The translations under genes and the position numbers were made by a program. Below are positions 33,879 through 41,334 of a DNA stretch of 58,132 nucleotides, one piece after another. The stretch is from Candidatus Pacearchaeota archaeon (lineage in GTDB: Archaea > Nanoarchaeota > Nanoarchaeia > Pacearchaeales > GW2011-AR1). The DNA is taken from the NCBI GenBank assembly GCA_023228245.1, contig JALOBN010000013.1, positions 1 through 58,132 on the forward strand, read 5' to 3'. The first letter of the stretch is position 1. Every line of letters starts with the position of its first letter. The notes beneath the pieces are model-generated. The model searched no databases and was not told where the DNA came from. It saw only the letters and a list, made by a program, of their open reading frames with translations.

Positions 33879-33978
33879 AATCTTTTGTATTGAACACTTG
33901 TGGCCGTTCATAATGTTGAGCCACAGCGTAGGTGCCGGCATAGGCGCGCACCTTATGATGGATACGTTAAATCCATCG

Positions 33979-34016
33979 CCTATCCCTATATTGCTTGCTC
34001 TTTCTATAGGGGTAGG
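33979..34016 (+). other. Long hairpin directly before the split tRNA
   Basis: CCTATCCCTATA pairs with TATAGGGGTAGG (12 bp, one G-T) across a 14-base loop, ending three bases before the tRNA 5' end. Two further hairpins (TGTGGC/GCCACA, AGGTGC/GCACCT) precede it. May guide tRNA 5' processing or terminate upstream transcription. Confidence 0.5.
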
Positions 34017-34019
34017 TTT

Positions 34020-34659
34020 CAGGGTGTAGCTCAGTCTGGTAGAGCGCGTGGCCTAGATAACTTGACTATGAATCCTAGCAAATCACGTAATTACGACGTT
34101 AGACGAAAATACTCCCACAAGAAATCCAATGCTAAGAAAGAAGGCATTGAGTTCAAGCTTTCTTTAGCAGAGTATGTCTTTCTTATAAAGAAAGCTAGAA
34201 TTACTCACTTAGATGTTGGTCCAAGGGGGTACCATCTGGCTAGACATGGGGATGCAGGAAACTACGAGATAGGAAACTGTGAATTCGTCTGGTATTTAAC
34301 AAACTTGAAAGACAGACAGGTTTCCGATAGGTGGAGAGAAGCCTCTAGAAGGAACATGGCTTTGGTGAATTCCAGTTCAGCGGCTTCTGCTAAGAGGCTA
34401 GACTCTCTACGAAAATCACCTAAGCTGGCCTTGTACTACAGTCGCCTAAGGCAAAATTCAGTAGTAAACAGAATGAGGGCCAGTAAATTAGGCCACCCTT
34501 CCTATTCTGGTAACAGAAATTCCCAGTTTGGCTCATTTTGGATTACCAATGGAATTCAAAGCAGAAAGGGGAAAATAAGTCTAGGAAATCCTCCCATTGG
34601 ATTTAGAAAAGGTCGAGTTGTTTAGCCCGAAGCCAGAGGTTCAAATCCTCTCACCCTGA
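34020..34659 (+). tRNA. tRNA gene interrupted in the anticodon arm
   Basis: 5' half: CAGGGTG acceptor strand, TA, D-stem GCTC with loop AGTCTGGTA and GAGC. 3' half: T-arm AGAGG-TTCAAAT-CCTCT, acceptor CACCCTG, discriminator A. Acceptor pairing is 7 of 7. Between them, starting near 34054 and ending near 34621, lies an insertion filled by an HNH gene. The anticodon stem is imperfect: CG-T-GGC against GCCCG with a bulged T is the best fit. The anticodon is not assignable. Confidence 0.7.
34068..34625 (+). CDS. HNH-type homing endonuclease inside the tRNA
   Basis: 185 residues. A basic N-terminus, then ITHLDVGPRGYHLARHGDAG and NYEIGNCEFVWYLTNL give the His, Asn and second His/Asn positions of an HNH/EDxHD-like site. 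The C-terminal QFGSFWITNG ... GFRKGR motif is a DNA-binding module common in phage homing enzymes. It starts about 14 bases after the 5' tRNA half and its stop lies in the 3' half, so there is no room for a normal group I intron core. Confidence 0.75.
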   Translation: MNPSKSRNYDVRRKYSHKKSNAKKEGIEFKLSLAEYVFLIKKARITHLDVGPRGYHLARHGDAGNYEIGNCEFVWYLTNLKDRQVSDRWREASRRNMALVNSSSAASAKRLDSLRKSPKLALYYSRLRQNSVVNRMRASKLGHPSYSGNRNSQFGSFWITNGIQSRKGKISLGNPPIGFRKGRVV

Positions 34660-34662
34660 CTA

Positions 34663-34715
34663 GGCAACCGGGAAGTATATACCACATCAGTTGCAACTGG
34701 TGTTGCCCGGTTGCC
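34663..34715 (+). other. Long two-part stem-loop after the tRNA
   Basis: GGCAACCGGG/CCCGGTTGCC (10 bp) encloses a second stem ACATCAGT/ACTGGTGT (8 bp, one G-T) with TGCA loop. It begins four bases after the tRNA discriminator base. No T-run follows. Likely a 3' processing or stability element. Confidence 0.6.
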
Positions 34716-34740
34716 GCCAATTAACCAGGGGGCAGCAAGC

Positions 34741-34818
34741 ATGAAAACTCAGTATCTAATCGTTCTGTCAATCGTATTGGGCATACTGTGGGCTTGCGTG
34801 GCCGCAAGTCTCCAGTAA
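34741..34818 (+). CDS. Tiny membrane peptide
   Basis: 25 residues: MKTQ followed by one hydrophobic helix ending in VAASLQ. The hydrophobicity and Lys near the start support a membrane or signal-type peptide. The ribosome site is weak (AGGGGG 14 bases away). Could be a leader peptide for the structured RNA just downstream. Confidence 0.35.
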   Translation: MKTQYLIVLSIVLGILWACVAASLQ

Positions 34819-34823
34819 AACAC

Positions 34824-34978
34824 GACGGCACCAACCCCGAGCAGCGTCAACTGCGAAGGGTTGGAAAAGCTAGGGGAGTAGGTTGACGCCTACGATAGCA
34901 CACCAGGCTCATACCCTGGAGGTCCAGCAACCCCGCCTGGCCCGCTTCGGCGGTGTGGTGTAAGGGCAGCCGTCTTTT
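34824..34978 (+). ncRNA. Structured RNA with complementary hairpin loops
   Basis: Hairpin 1 is GCAG-CGTCAA-CTGC (34841-34854) inside stem CCAACCC/GGGTTGG. Hairpin 2 is GTAGG-TTGACG-CCTAC (34878-34893). The two six-base loops are exact reverse complements, a kissing-loop pair. Then hairpin CCAGG-CTCATAC-CCTGG (anticodon-like, CAT) and CCGC-TTCG-GCGG. GACGGC (34824) pairs with GCCGTC (34969) to close the whole, followed by TTTT. About 150 bases; no known RNA family recognised. Confidence 0.6.
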
Positions 34979-35003
34979 GTATTTAACCAGTAAGGAGTGA
35001 ATT

Positions 35004-35219
35004 ATGTTTTCAGTACGCCAGAAGCGGGAAATTGCAGACAAGATTCAGAAGGTTCTGCGAGAGACAAACCATCCAGAATTACCAAAAGGGGAGATTCAAT
35101 TTCAACTGCGTGTAGTTGGGGCAGAGTCTTGGAGTTGGGCAGACATATGCAATAATGGTGCAGTTACTAGTCCTGGCATTAACCCGTGGAATGAGCAGCA
35201 GGACACTAATGATGAGTAA
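35004..35219 (+). CDS. Small hypothetical protein
   Basis: 71 residues with AAGGAG upstream; first gene after the kissing-loop RNA, which lies in its leader. Basic helix (RQKREIADKIQKVLRE), then IQFQLRVVGAESWSWADI. Overlaps the next gene. Function unknown. Confidence 0.55.
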   Translation: MFSVRQKREIADKIQKVLRETNHPELPKGEIQFQLRVVGAESWSWADICNNGAVTSPGINPWNEQQDTNDE

Positions 35220-35706
35220 CACAGAAACTGCTCAAGCCTTGATTGATGCTGGAAAGAAGTTTGCTGGATGCAAAGCTTGTAATTCAGAACAACACGAGTT
35301 GCTACAACGGTTGGCTACTGAGCATGCTGTATACATGGCAACTCGCAATAGGTTGGGCCACGACGGTTTCAATAAGCGTTATCAGCAAATCCAAAATGAG
35401 TTGGGTTTATCTGCATCTGAAATTGCTGCTGAGTCTTGGCCTATCGAAGGCACTGAGTCTTTAGCTGACATTGCCAACCAGATGTTCAAAGCTTGGAAGT
35501 ACTCTTCTGGTCATTGGAAGATAGCCAGCAAGCAACACAAGTACTTCGGTGCTGAGATGCTGAGGGGTAAAACCAAGCGCAAGCGCACAATCTGGTACGC
35601 TGTTATCTTGGTTGCTGATCAGTCTAGACTGATTGGAAATCAAATAGCAACCCTGGAACATGAATCTGACAGGTCTACAAGCATCATTGGCTATCCACAT
35701 GCCTAG
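35209..35706 (+). CDS. Hypothetical protein
   Basis: 165 residues; two consecutive ATG codons are both possible starts, overlapping the previous stop. Contains CKACNSEQHELL and a basic region (MLRGKTKRKRTIWYAVIL). No family recognised; the ORF extends upstream in the neighbour, which I do not count. Confidence 0.5.
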   Translation: MMSNTETAQALIDAGKKFAGCKACNSEQHELLQRLATEHAVYMATRNRLGHDGFNKRYQQIQNELGLSASEIAAESWPIEGTESLADIANQMFKAWKYSSGHWKIASKQHKYFGAEMLRGKTKRKRTIWYAVILVADQSRLIGNQIATLEHESDRSTSIIGYPHA

Positions 35707-35884
35707 GATTCCACCAGACAAGCCAAAGCCCAAACCTTCCTCAAAGCCTGCTTGCATTGCCTGTGGTGGTTCAGGCAAGAATCGCAAGTGGTCGGTATGC
35801 CCCATCTGTAAAGGAAAACCAAATGAATCCGATCAAGCAACCCAATCAAGCAACAGTAGCAAACCAAAGCCAAAGCCCAAGTAG
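35699..35884 (+). CDS. Small zinc-finger protein (DnaJ-type Cys pattern)
   Basis: 61 residues, start overlapping the previous gene by 8 bases. CIACGGSG and CPICKGKP form two C-x2-C-x-G-x-G-like knuckles, as in DnaJ-type zinc fingers, flanked by Lys/Pro-rich linkers. Confidence 0.55.
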   Translation: MPRIPPDKPKPKPSSKPACIACGGSGKNRKWSVCPICKGKPNESDQATQSSNSSKPKPKPK

Positions 35885-36194
35885 CGAAGAATCTAACCCG
35901 GTAATCCACATTGGGTTTCTTATTGCCAAATGCCCTGTATGTGGAGTAGAGCTTGATGGCGATTCTGACTACAACTACATCGTGGGTGGGCACCTTCGCT
36001 GTAACGTCAGTAGAATGTTAACTCACGTGCTATTCAGATCCTGTACTGACCACTGTGAACAAGCTAGAGGATTACCTGTCTGCAAAGCTGAGCACAAAGT
36101 TCTAGGCTATGTGGGAGAGTGGGAGCCTAAGTGGGGAATTACCGCGAGGGTGCTGCGTGCTGGAGAAGCAGTTAAGACGGTGAGGATTGTATAA
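35823..36194 (+). CDS. Zinc-knuckle-containing hypothetical protein
   Basis: 123 residues with AAAGGA upstream, overlapping the previous gene by 62 bases in another frame. LIAKCPVCGVELDGDSDY (C-x2-C), further Cys and His at CTDHCEQARGLPVC. Probably binds one or two zinc ions. Confidence 0.5.
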   Translation: MNPIKQPNQATVANQSQSPSSEESNPVIHIGFLIAKCPVCGVELDGDSDYNYIVGGHLRCNVSRMLTHVLFRSCTDHCEQARGLPVCKAEHKVLGYVGEWEPKWGITARVLRAGEAVKTVRIV

Positions 36195-36196
36195 CC

Positions 36197-36586
36197 ATGA
36201 CCGAAAGAATGCAAGTCCACGCTTGGCTAAACCACTGTAGTCGGTGTGTAGACCTAACTCTGTTTAGTAGGGACGACAGAGGGGATATCTATGACGGGGT
36301 GGTCACTCTTGTAAAGATTACGAATCTTTACCAAGAGCGAGATCCAGCCATTCGACTGGGTATGGAAGATGCACAATCGCTAATGGATGAACTGTGGCAA
36401 TGTGGTTTAAGGCCAACAGAAGGGGCAGGTATCGCTGGAGCCTTGGCTGCTACTCAGGCACACTTACAATCTGTACATCAGATGAGCCAGTCCCATATTA
36501 GTGACTTACAGAAGCTTGTGTTTGATACTGGCTTATTCGCTGGGTTCAACCTTCAACGCTCTGGTGGAGGCGGACTACAAACATGA
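36197..36586 (+). CDS. Hypothetical protein
   Basis: 129 residues. Middle contains EDAQSLMDELWQCGLRPTEG, a helix-turn common in small phage proteins; the end is a long helix (HLQSVHQMSQSHISDLQKLV) and Gly-rich tail. Overlaps the next gene by 4 bases. Confidence 0.6.
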   Translation: MTERMQVHAWLNHCSRCVDLTLFSRDDRGDIYDGVVTLVKITNLYQERDPAIRLGMEDAQSLMDELWQCGLRPTEGAGIAGALAATQAHLQSVHQMSQSHISDLQKLVFDTGLFAGFNLQRSGGGGLQT

Positions 36587-36912
36587 AACTCATCACTATT
36601 CGCTCACAGATTCGAGATGTTGCTGACCGGTTTGCTGCCCAATATCGGGGTAAAAGTGGAAATCCAGCCTGGAGAGAAACTATTGCAAGGTTGGAGTGTC
36701 TAGACAAAGAAACAGCGACTCCAGAGGATGTTGCTGCAATCATTGGGAATAGGTCGTGGGTTTGCCCAACTGTATGCAGTGAATGTAGAGTTGAATCGGA
36801 AGTTGTTGTAAGGCTGGGGGATGAACCAGATTATGATTCCAATACGACCTGGATCTGCCCTTCCTGCTTGCAAAAAGCCCTAACGCTAGCCACACAACAT
36901 ATTGAGGGTTAA
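36583..36912 (+). CDS. Zinc-ribbon hypothetical protein
   Basis: 109 residues. WVCPTVCSECRVESE and WICPSCLQKAL give a C-x3-4-C plus C-x2-C zinc ribbon in the second half; the first half is helical. I recall this two-part layout in other phages (unknown function). Confidence 0.6.
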   Translation: MKLITIRSQIRDVADRFAAQYRGKSGNPAWRETIARLECLDKETATPEDVAAIIGNRSWVCPTVCSECRVESEVVVRLGDEPDYDSNTTWICPSCLQKALTLATQHIEG

Positions 36913-36914
36913 TC

Positions 36915-37487
36915 TTGAGCATTGCTGATAGACTGCGGGAGAAGATGTCCAAGGTTAAACCCAAGCGATGGAAAGTTAAGCCAGAACTTCTATTGCTACC
37001 TCAAATTCCTAAGCCACTTCATGGGGTAGCCCCTCGTGTCATTCTGGGTTCTGTATGGTGGAATAAGACAAGGCAGGAAGCTTATCGCAGTACAGATTGG
37101 CATTGTGAGGCTTGCGGTGTTCCCAAGCTCAGTGCTGCCTACCATCAGTGGCTTGAAGGCCACGAAGTCTATCGCACTGACTACGTCAAAGGACGTCTGT
37201 ACTATATTCGTACTGCCCCGCTATGTCACTTCTGCCACAACTACATCCACGTAGGTCGATTGCAGTGGCTGCTAGATACTGGCAAGATTCATCATGCCAA
37301 GTATGCAGCCATAATTCAACACGGTGATAGGGTACTAGCAGCAGCCGGCCTACGTAGGCTGCCTGTATATAATGGGGTAATTGCCCCGTGGTCAAAGTGG
37401 CGTCTAGTTCTCAATCGCAAACACTACAAACCGCTGTACCCAACCTACGAAGATTGGTTGGATGCAATGGATAAGCAAGACGAGTAA
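36915..37487 (+). CDS. HNH-like protein (TTG start)
   Basis: 190 residues; TTG with GAGG upstream. HCEACGVPK and CHFCHNYIH flank a HQWLEGHEVY segment: two zinc knuckles and a central His as in HNH-fold proteins. Unlike the other two HNH genes it does not interrupt a gene. May be a restriction-like or recombination endonuclease, or an unrelated zinc protein. Confidence 0.55.
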   Translation: MSIADRLREKMSKVKPKRWKVKPELLLLPQIPKPLHGVAPRVILGSVWWNKTRQEAYRSTDWHCEACGVPKLSAAYHQWLEGHEVYRTDYVKGRLYYIRTAPLCHFCHNYIHVGRLQWLLDTGKIHHAKYAAIIQHGDRVLAAAGLRRLPVYNGVIAPWSKWRLVLNRKHYKPLYPTYEDWLDAMDKQDE

Positions 37488-37508
37488 CCACAAGCATTAG
37501 GAGCGATC

Positions 37509-38237
37509 ATGCCTCGCATTCAAAAGACGAAGAAGCCGCTACGCAAGCCCACCACAACCAAGCAGAAGCCCAATAAGGTTAAGGGCAAGGCTAAACATCC
37601 CGTTAAAGCCCCCAGGAAGGCCCTAGGTGCGTCGCAAAGCCCTGGTAAGCCCCTACCTACACCCCAGGCTAAGGCAACGCCTAAAGGCAAGCCTAGGCTT
37701 GTTTCTACCGAGGCAGATATTGGTAAACGATTTCTGGAGGTCGGCCAAGAAGAGGCTGAAGCCGCCGCTACGAAACCCCCTGGAAAGTTCTCTAATGGAA
37801 TTGAGCTTAGAGAAGGGTTGATTCATAGATCCGAAGATTCTGTGATAAAAGCTCCAGTTAGCCAACCTATGATGAAGGCTTTGGGCGTTTTAGCCGACAC
37901 TCACAAAACCGCTGAACCACCCAAGAGCGAACTAGAGTTGCTTATCGAAACTGTCAACCACAAGCACATGGATACGTTGCGGCTAGGCAAAGCGTTTGTT
38001 GCCTCTGCACTTGAGGTTGAAGCTGCACTAGACAAGGCTTCTAAAAGAGCGGCTGGGGTAGGATGGGAATTGCGGGGAGTAACTGCTGTTTCTGAAGTTG
38101 ACAAGTCTGTTTATCGAAGAGTTGGTTTAGCAAAGACGGAAAGAATTGCTAATCTTGTCAGCCCAATATCCAGGGCAAATCTGAGTGAAGTGTTGCGGGT
38201 TATGCAAGACCTTGGCTTGCAGATACAGGAGGACTAG
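37509..38237 (+). CDS. Protein with basic disordered N-terminus
   Basis: 242 residues, AGGAG five bases before ATG. Residues 1-65 are Lys/Pro/Ala-rich, repeating PxKxK motifs, like the tails of the helicase and winged-helix proteins. The C-terminal 100 residues are helical. Ends three bases before the DNA polymerase gene; a role in replication is inferred from position. Confidence 0.55.
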   Translation: MPRIQKTKKPLRKPTTTKQKPNKVKGKAKHPVKAPRKALGASQSPGKPLPTPQAKATPKGKPRLVSTEADIGKRFLEVGQEEAEAAATKPPGKFSNGIELREGLIHRSEDSVIKAPVSQPMMKALGVLADTHKTAEPPKSELELLIETVNHKHMDTLRLGKAFVASALEVEAALDKASKRAAGVGWELRGVTAVSEVDKSVYRRVGLAKTERIANLVSPISRANLSEVLRVMQDLGLQIQED

Positions 38238-38240
38238 GCA

Positions 38241-40529
38241 ATGCCGAGGATCAGCAACGGTGGGATGATAAGCCTAGATAGTGAAGATACCGGTCTCGAT
38301 TTGAAACATGGGGCCAAGCCATACCTCGTTACAATCTGTGATGAGGAAGGGCAAAATACGTGGTGGGAGTGGGATGTAAACCCTGAGACTAGACAACCCA
38401 TCGTACCGCCAGAAGACTTAGACGATATTCGTAGCCGGTTTGAAGATGCTGATTCGGTTGTACTACAGAATCCGAAGTTTGACTTTGGAGCATTAGGTAC
38501 AGTCTTTGACGGTATGGGCTGGTGGGATTGGAGCAAGGTATACGACACGTTGTTAGCCGGTCATCTGCTGGCAAGCAATCAACCCCATGACCTTACTTCA
38601 ATGTCGATTGTGTATCTTGGGGTCAATGCGCAACCGTTTGAAGATGCCTTGGAGGTTGCTTGCTTAGAAGCCCGTAGGATAGCCAAGCACAAATACCCGA
38701 CCTGGCGAATTGCTAAGGCTGGATTACCAGAGATGCCTAGTGCCAAGGAGAAGACATGGAAGTCTGACGCTTGGCTGCCCAGGGCTATTGCCAAGAAAGA
38801 GAAATACCTAACGGGCAAGTGCCAAGTAGTTAACCTGCGAAGAGAAGAGTTTGATGTCCGTATTGACAGGACCACAAAGTGGGGTAACCCATTTCATATT
38901 GGGGTGGATGGCAACCGAGCGGAGGTGATCGACAAGTACAGAAGGTGGATTACTCACAATAAGAAGTTGCTGGCTTGCTTATCAGAATTGGATGGTAAGC
39001 GACTAGGGTGCTTTTGCAAACCAGAGGATTGTCATGGAGATGTTCTGGCTGAACTACTAGCAGAACTAGCCCATCCTTGGTGGACAGTGTGTAGTGATTA
39101 CGCCAATAGCGATAGTGCGGTGACACTACCACTGTTTAAGAAGCAACGAGAGTTGATTAAGAAGAAGGGATTGTGGAGAATCTACCAAGAGCGGTTGAAG
39201 TTACTGCCCGTGCTTGGTTGTATGGAGTCTTACGGGGTTACTGAGAGTGAAGAACGTACTAACAAACTGAAAAAGCATTACACTGAGTCATCAGCAAGGT
39301 GTCACAGGGCTTGTGTTAAGCTGTCAAAGGGTGGCATCAAGACACTACCGAAAAATGGCGCTAGCAATGACCTGAAGAAAGTATTGTTTGAGCAGTTTAA
39401 GTTGACTTCAAGTCGTATGACGAAGAAGGGCAATGTCAGCGTTGACAAGTTTGTGTTGGATGAGTGGTTAGCCACGTTGCCCCAAGATGGTATTCCGTAT
39501 CAGTTCATTAACAACCTCAAAGCATATCGTAAGCGGCAAACTGCTTTAGGGTACATCAAGTCTTATGAAAAATTCTGGCTGCCTCTTGTAAACAAGAATG
39601 TCAATGCCCGTGTGATTGGCTGGAGAGTACTTTACCCTTCGCTGAATCCAACTGGCACGGACACTCTGAGGTTCAGCAGTAGCAACCCTAACAGTCAGCA
39701 GATTAGCAAGCAAGAGATTGCTGAGGTAGGCGAAGAGGGACACAGTGCTAGGTATATGTTTGGGCCGGCTCCTGGTAGGGAGTGGTGGAGCTTTGACTAT
39801 GAAAACTTGGAGTTGCGAATACCCGCTTACGTATCTGGTGAGAAGGTAATGATTGACCTGTTTGAGAAGCCAGATGAACCGCCATACTTTGGTAGCTACC
39901 ACTTGATGAACGCTAGCATCATCTATCCTGATCTGTTCTGGCCATTAGCGGAAGAGAAGGGGGCTTTCAAGAAGAAGTATGCTTCAACGTGGTATCAGTG
40001 GTGCAAGAATTTTGGATTTGCATTTAGCTATGGATGTATGCAACCTACAGGAGATAGGGCTGCCCACAGACCAGGGTCTTATGACTTGGTGAAGGACCGT
40101 CTGAGTGAGCACAGCAAATTAAACAAGAAGATGACTGACTTGGCTAACAAGCAAGGCTATGTCGAAACACTACCAGACAAGACAGTCGATCCAAAACATG
40201 GCTATCCTATATATTGCACTCGGTCTAGATGGGGAAACGTAAGCCCGACAATTCCCATGAATTATTTCGTCCAAGGATCGGCCATGTGGTGTACCATGAA
40301 GGCTATGATTCGAGTACATCCCTATCTACAGTCAATGCCTGGTTATCGAATGGTTATGCAAATTCACGATGAGATAGTGGTTGATATGCCTGCTAAGCCA
40401 AAGCTAGGTAATCAGCCAATAGCAGATAAGATTAAACGCTTGATGGAACAGTCCGGTAATGATATTGGTATTCCACTCAAGGTATCAGCAGAGTACCATC
40501 CGATTAGTTGGGAAGGGTCTGCCACTTAA
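38241..40529 (+). CDS. polA: Family A DNA polymerase with DUF4326-like insert in the exonuclease
   Basis: 762 residues. Exonuclease: ISLDSEDTG (Asp13, Glu15), LQNPKFDFG (Asp81) and DYANSDSA (Tyr287, Asp291). Polymerase: SFDYENLELRIPAY (motif A), CKNFGFAFSYGC (motif B), MQIHDEIVVD (motif C). Between exonuclease motifs II and III, at about residues 194-273, lies an extra module: VVNLRREEFDVRIDRTTKWG, NPFHIG, then LGCFCKPEDCHGDVLAELL. This is the pattern of DUF4326, with conserved Asn-Pro and Cys/His. It replaces nothing: LPRAIAK before it and HPWWTVCSDYANSD after it are the normal flanking exonuclease sequence. Makes phage DNA, possibly with modified nucleotides. Confidence 0.9.
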   Translation: MPRISNGGMISLDSEDTGLDLKHGAKPYLVTICDEEGQNTWWEWDVNPETRQPIVPPEDLDDIRSRFEDADSVVLQNPKFDFGALGTVFDGMGWWDWSKVYDTLLAGHLLASNQPHDLTSMSIVYLGVNAQPFEDALEVACLEARRIAKHKYPTWRIAKAGLPEMPSAKEKTWKSDAWLPRAIAKKEKYLTGKCQVVNLRREEFDVRIDRTTKWGNPFHIGVDGNRAEVIDKYRRWITHNKKLLACLSELDGKRLGCFCKPEDCHGDVLAELLAELAHPWWTVCSDYANSDSAVTLPLFKKQRELIKKKGLWRIYQERLKLLPVLGCMESYGVTESEERTNKLKKHYTESSARCHRACVKLSKGGIKTLPKNGASNDLKKVLFEQFKLTSSRMTKKGNVSVDKFVLDEWLATLPQDGIPYQFINNLKAYRKRQTALGYIKSYEKFWLPLVNKNVNARVIGWRVLYPSLNPTGTDTLRFSSSNPNSQQISKQEIAEVGEEGHSARYMFGPAPGREWWSFDYENLELRIPAYVSGEKVMIDLFEKPDEPPYFGSYHLMNASIIYPDLFWPLAEEKGAFKKKYASTWYQWCKNFGFAFSYGCMQPTGDRAAHRPGSYDLVKDRLSEHSKLNKKMTDLANKQGYVETLPDKTVDPKHGYPIYCTRSRWGNVSPTIPMNYFVQGSAMWCTMKAMIRVHPYLQSMPGYRMVMQIHDEIVVDMPAKPKLGNQPIADKIKRLMEQSGNDIGIPLKVSAEYHPISWEGSAT

Positions 40530-40556
40530 CCACCAAACATCATTGGGAGCAATTCA

Positions 40557-40877
40557 ATGGAACAAGCCAGCGTAGAATCTATTCGCGAAGCAATGGAAGA
40601 CAGGGATATTCTTGCCCTCCGTGAGGCTTACAAGGATGAAGTAAAGGCTGCCTATCGAGATTATGTTAAGGGGGTTAGTGATCTTGTGGAGTTTTCCAAC
40701 TTCCAAGAACAGCTAGAGCACATACTGAATGGATTCCAACGTCGCTTGAAAGTCATTCATTATGCGACTTCTGTGTTGATGCGTAAGCTGCCGAAGATGC
40801 TTGAACAAATTGCCAAGGAAGTAGTAGAAACCTCTGGAGAAGATGATGCAAATCCTAGTGAGCCTACAGGTAATTGA
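40557..40877 (+). CDS. Hypothetical helical protein
   Basis: 106 residues with GGGAG upstream; acidic, helical (REAYKDEVKAAYRDYVKGVS, EQLEHILNGFQRRL). No family recognised. Overlaps the next gene by 35 bases. Confidence 0.55.
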   Translation: MEQASVESIREAMEDRDILALREAYKDEVKAAYRDYVKGVSDLVEFSNFQEQLEHILNGFQRRLKVIHYATSVLMRKLPKMLEQIAKEVVETSGEDDANPSEPTGN

Positions 40878-41334
40878 TCGAGACACCGAAGAGGGAATTG
40901 TTGCTGACCAAGACGAGATAGCGGAACTTGTTGAATCCCTAATTAGTCTACACAAATTCCGTACAATTCCAGTAGGGAAGGAAGTTACTGATGTTGTCTC
41001 TGCAATGTTAGTCAACGTAGAGGCCAGCGCAGTTAACGAGGATATTGAAGAAGTACAACTTGGGGATTATGTTTTGGTAGTAGGACAACCTGATGAGTGG
41101 GAAAGTAGCGGAGAAGAGGACGAAGACATAAGGGCTTGGGTAGGACAAGTGGGAATAGTGGTAGAAATTGATCCAGACTTGCAACAATGCCTTTGTCGGT
41201 TTCCTTCATTTGACAACGAAAACGAAACTGGCCAAAGAAACATTGAGTGGGAAGCCCTAACTATTGTTAGTCGGCCAGCAGCAAAACTGACTAGGTACTG
41301 CTTAACTGAGGAGAGAGAGACTAATGCTGATTGA
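40843..41334 (+). CDS. Hypothetical acidic protein
   Basis: 163 residues; a second ATG at 40846 is better spaced from GGAG. Very acidic, with several strands (DYVLVVGQPD, WVGQVGIVVEID, CLCRFPSF) resembling a small barrel. Overlaps the first hypermodification gene by 11 bases, so it may belong to that operon. Confidence 0.5.
   Translation: MMQILVSLQVIDRDTEEGIVADQDEIAELVESLISLHKFRTIPVGKEVTDVVSAMLVNVEASAVNEDIEEVQLGDYVLVVGQPDEWESSGEEDEDIRAWVGQVGIVVEIDPDLQQCLCRFPSFDNENETGQRNIEWEALTIVSRPAAKLTRYCLTEERETNAD

Noticed and set aside
33900..34067. Upstream extension of the HNH reading frame
   Set aside because: The extension runs through hairpins and the 5' tRNA half, so the ATG at 34068 is the sensible start.
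34054..34621. Ordinary group I intron in the tRNA
   Set aside because: Almost all of the insertion is endonuclease coding sequence, leaving no space for conserved core helices; kept only as an open question.
34903..34919. tRNA-Met from the CCAGG-CTCATAC-CCTGG hairpin
   Set aside because: The anticodon-like loop has CAT, but there is no T-arm with TTC loop and no acceptor stem at the right distance; better explained as part of the kissing-loop RNA.
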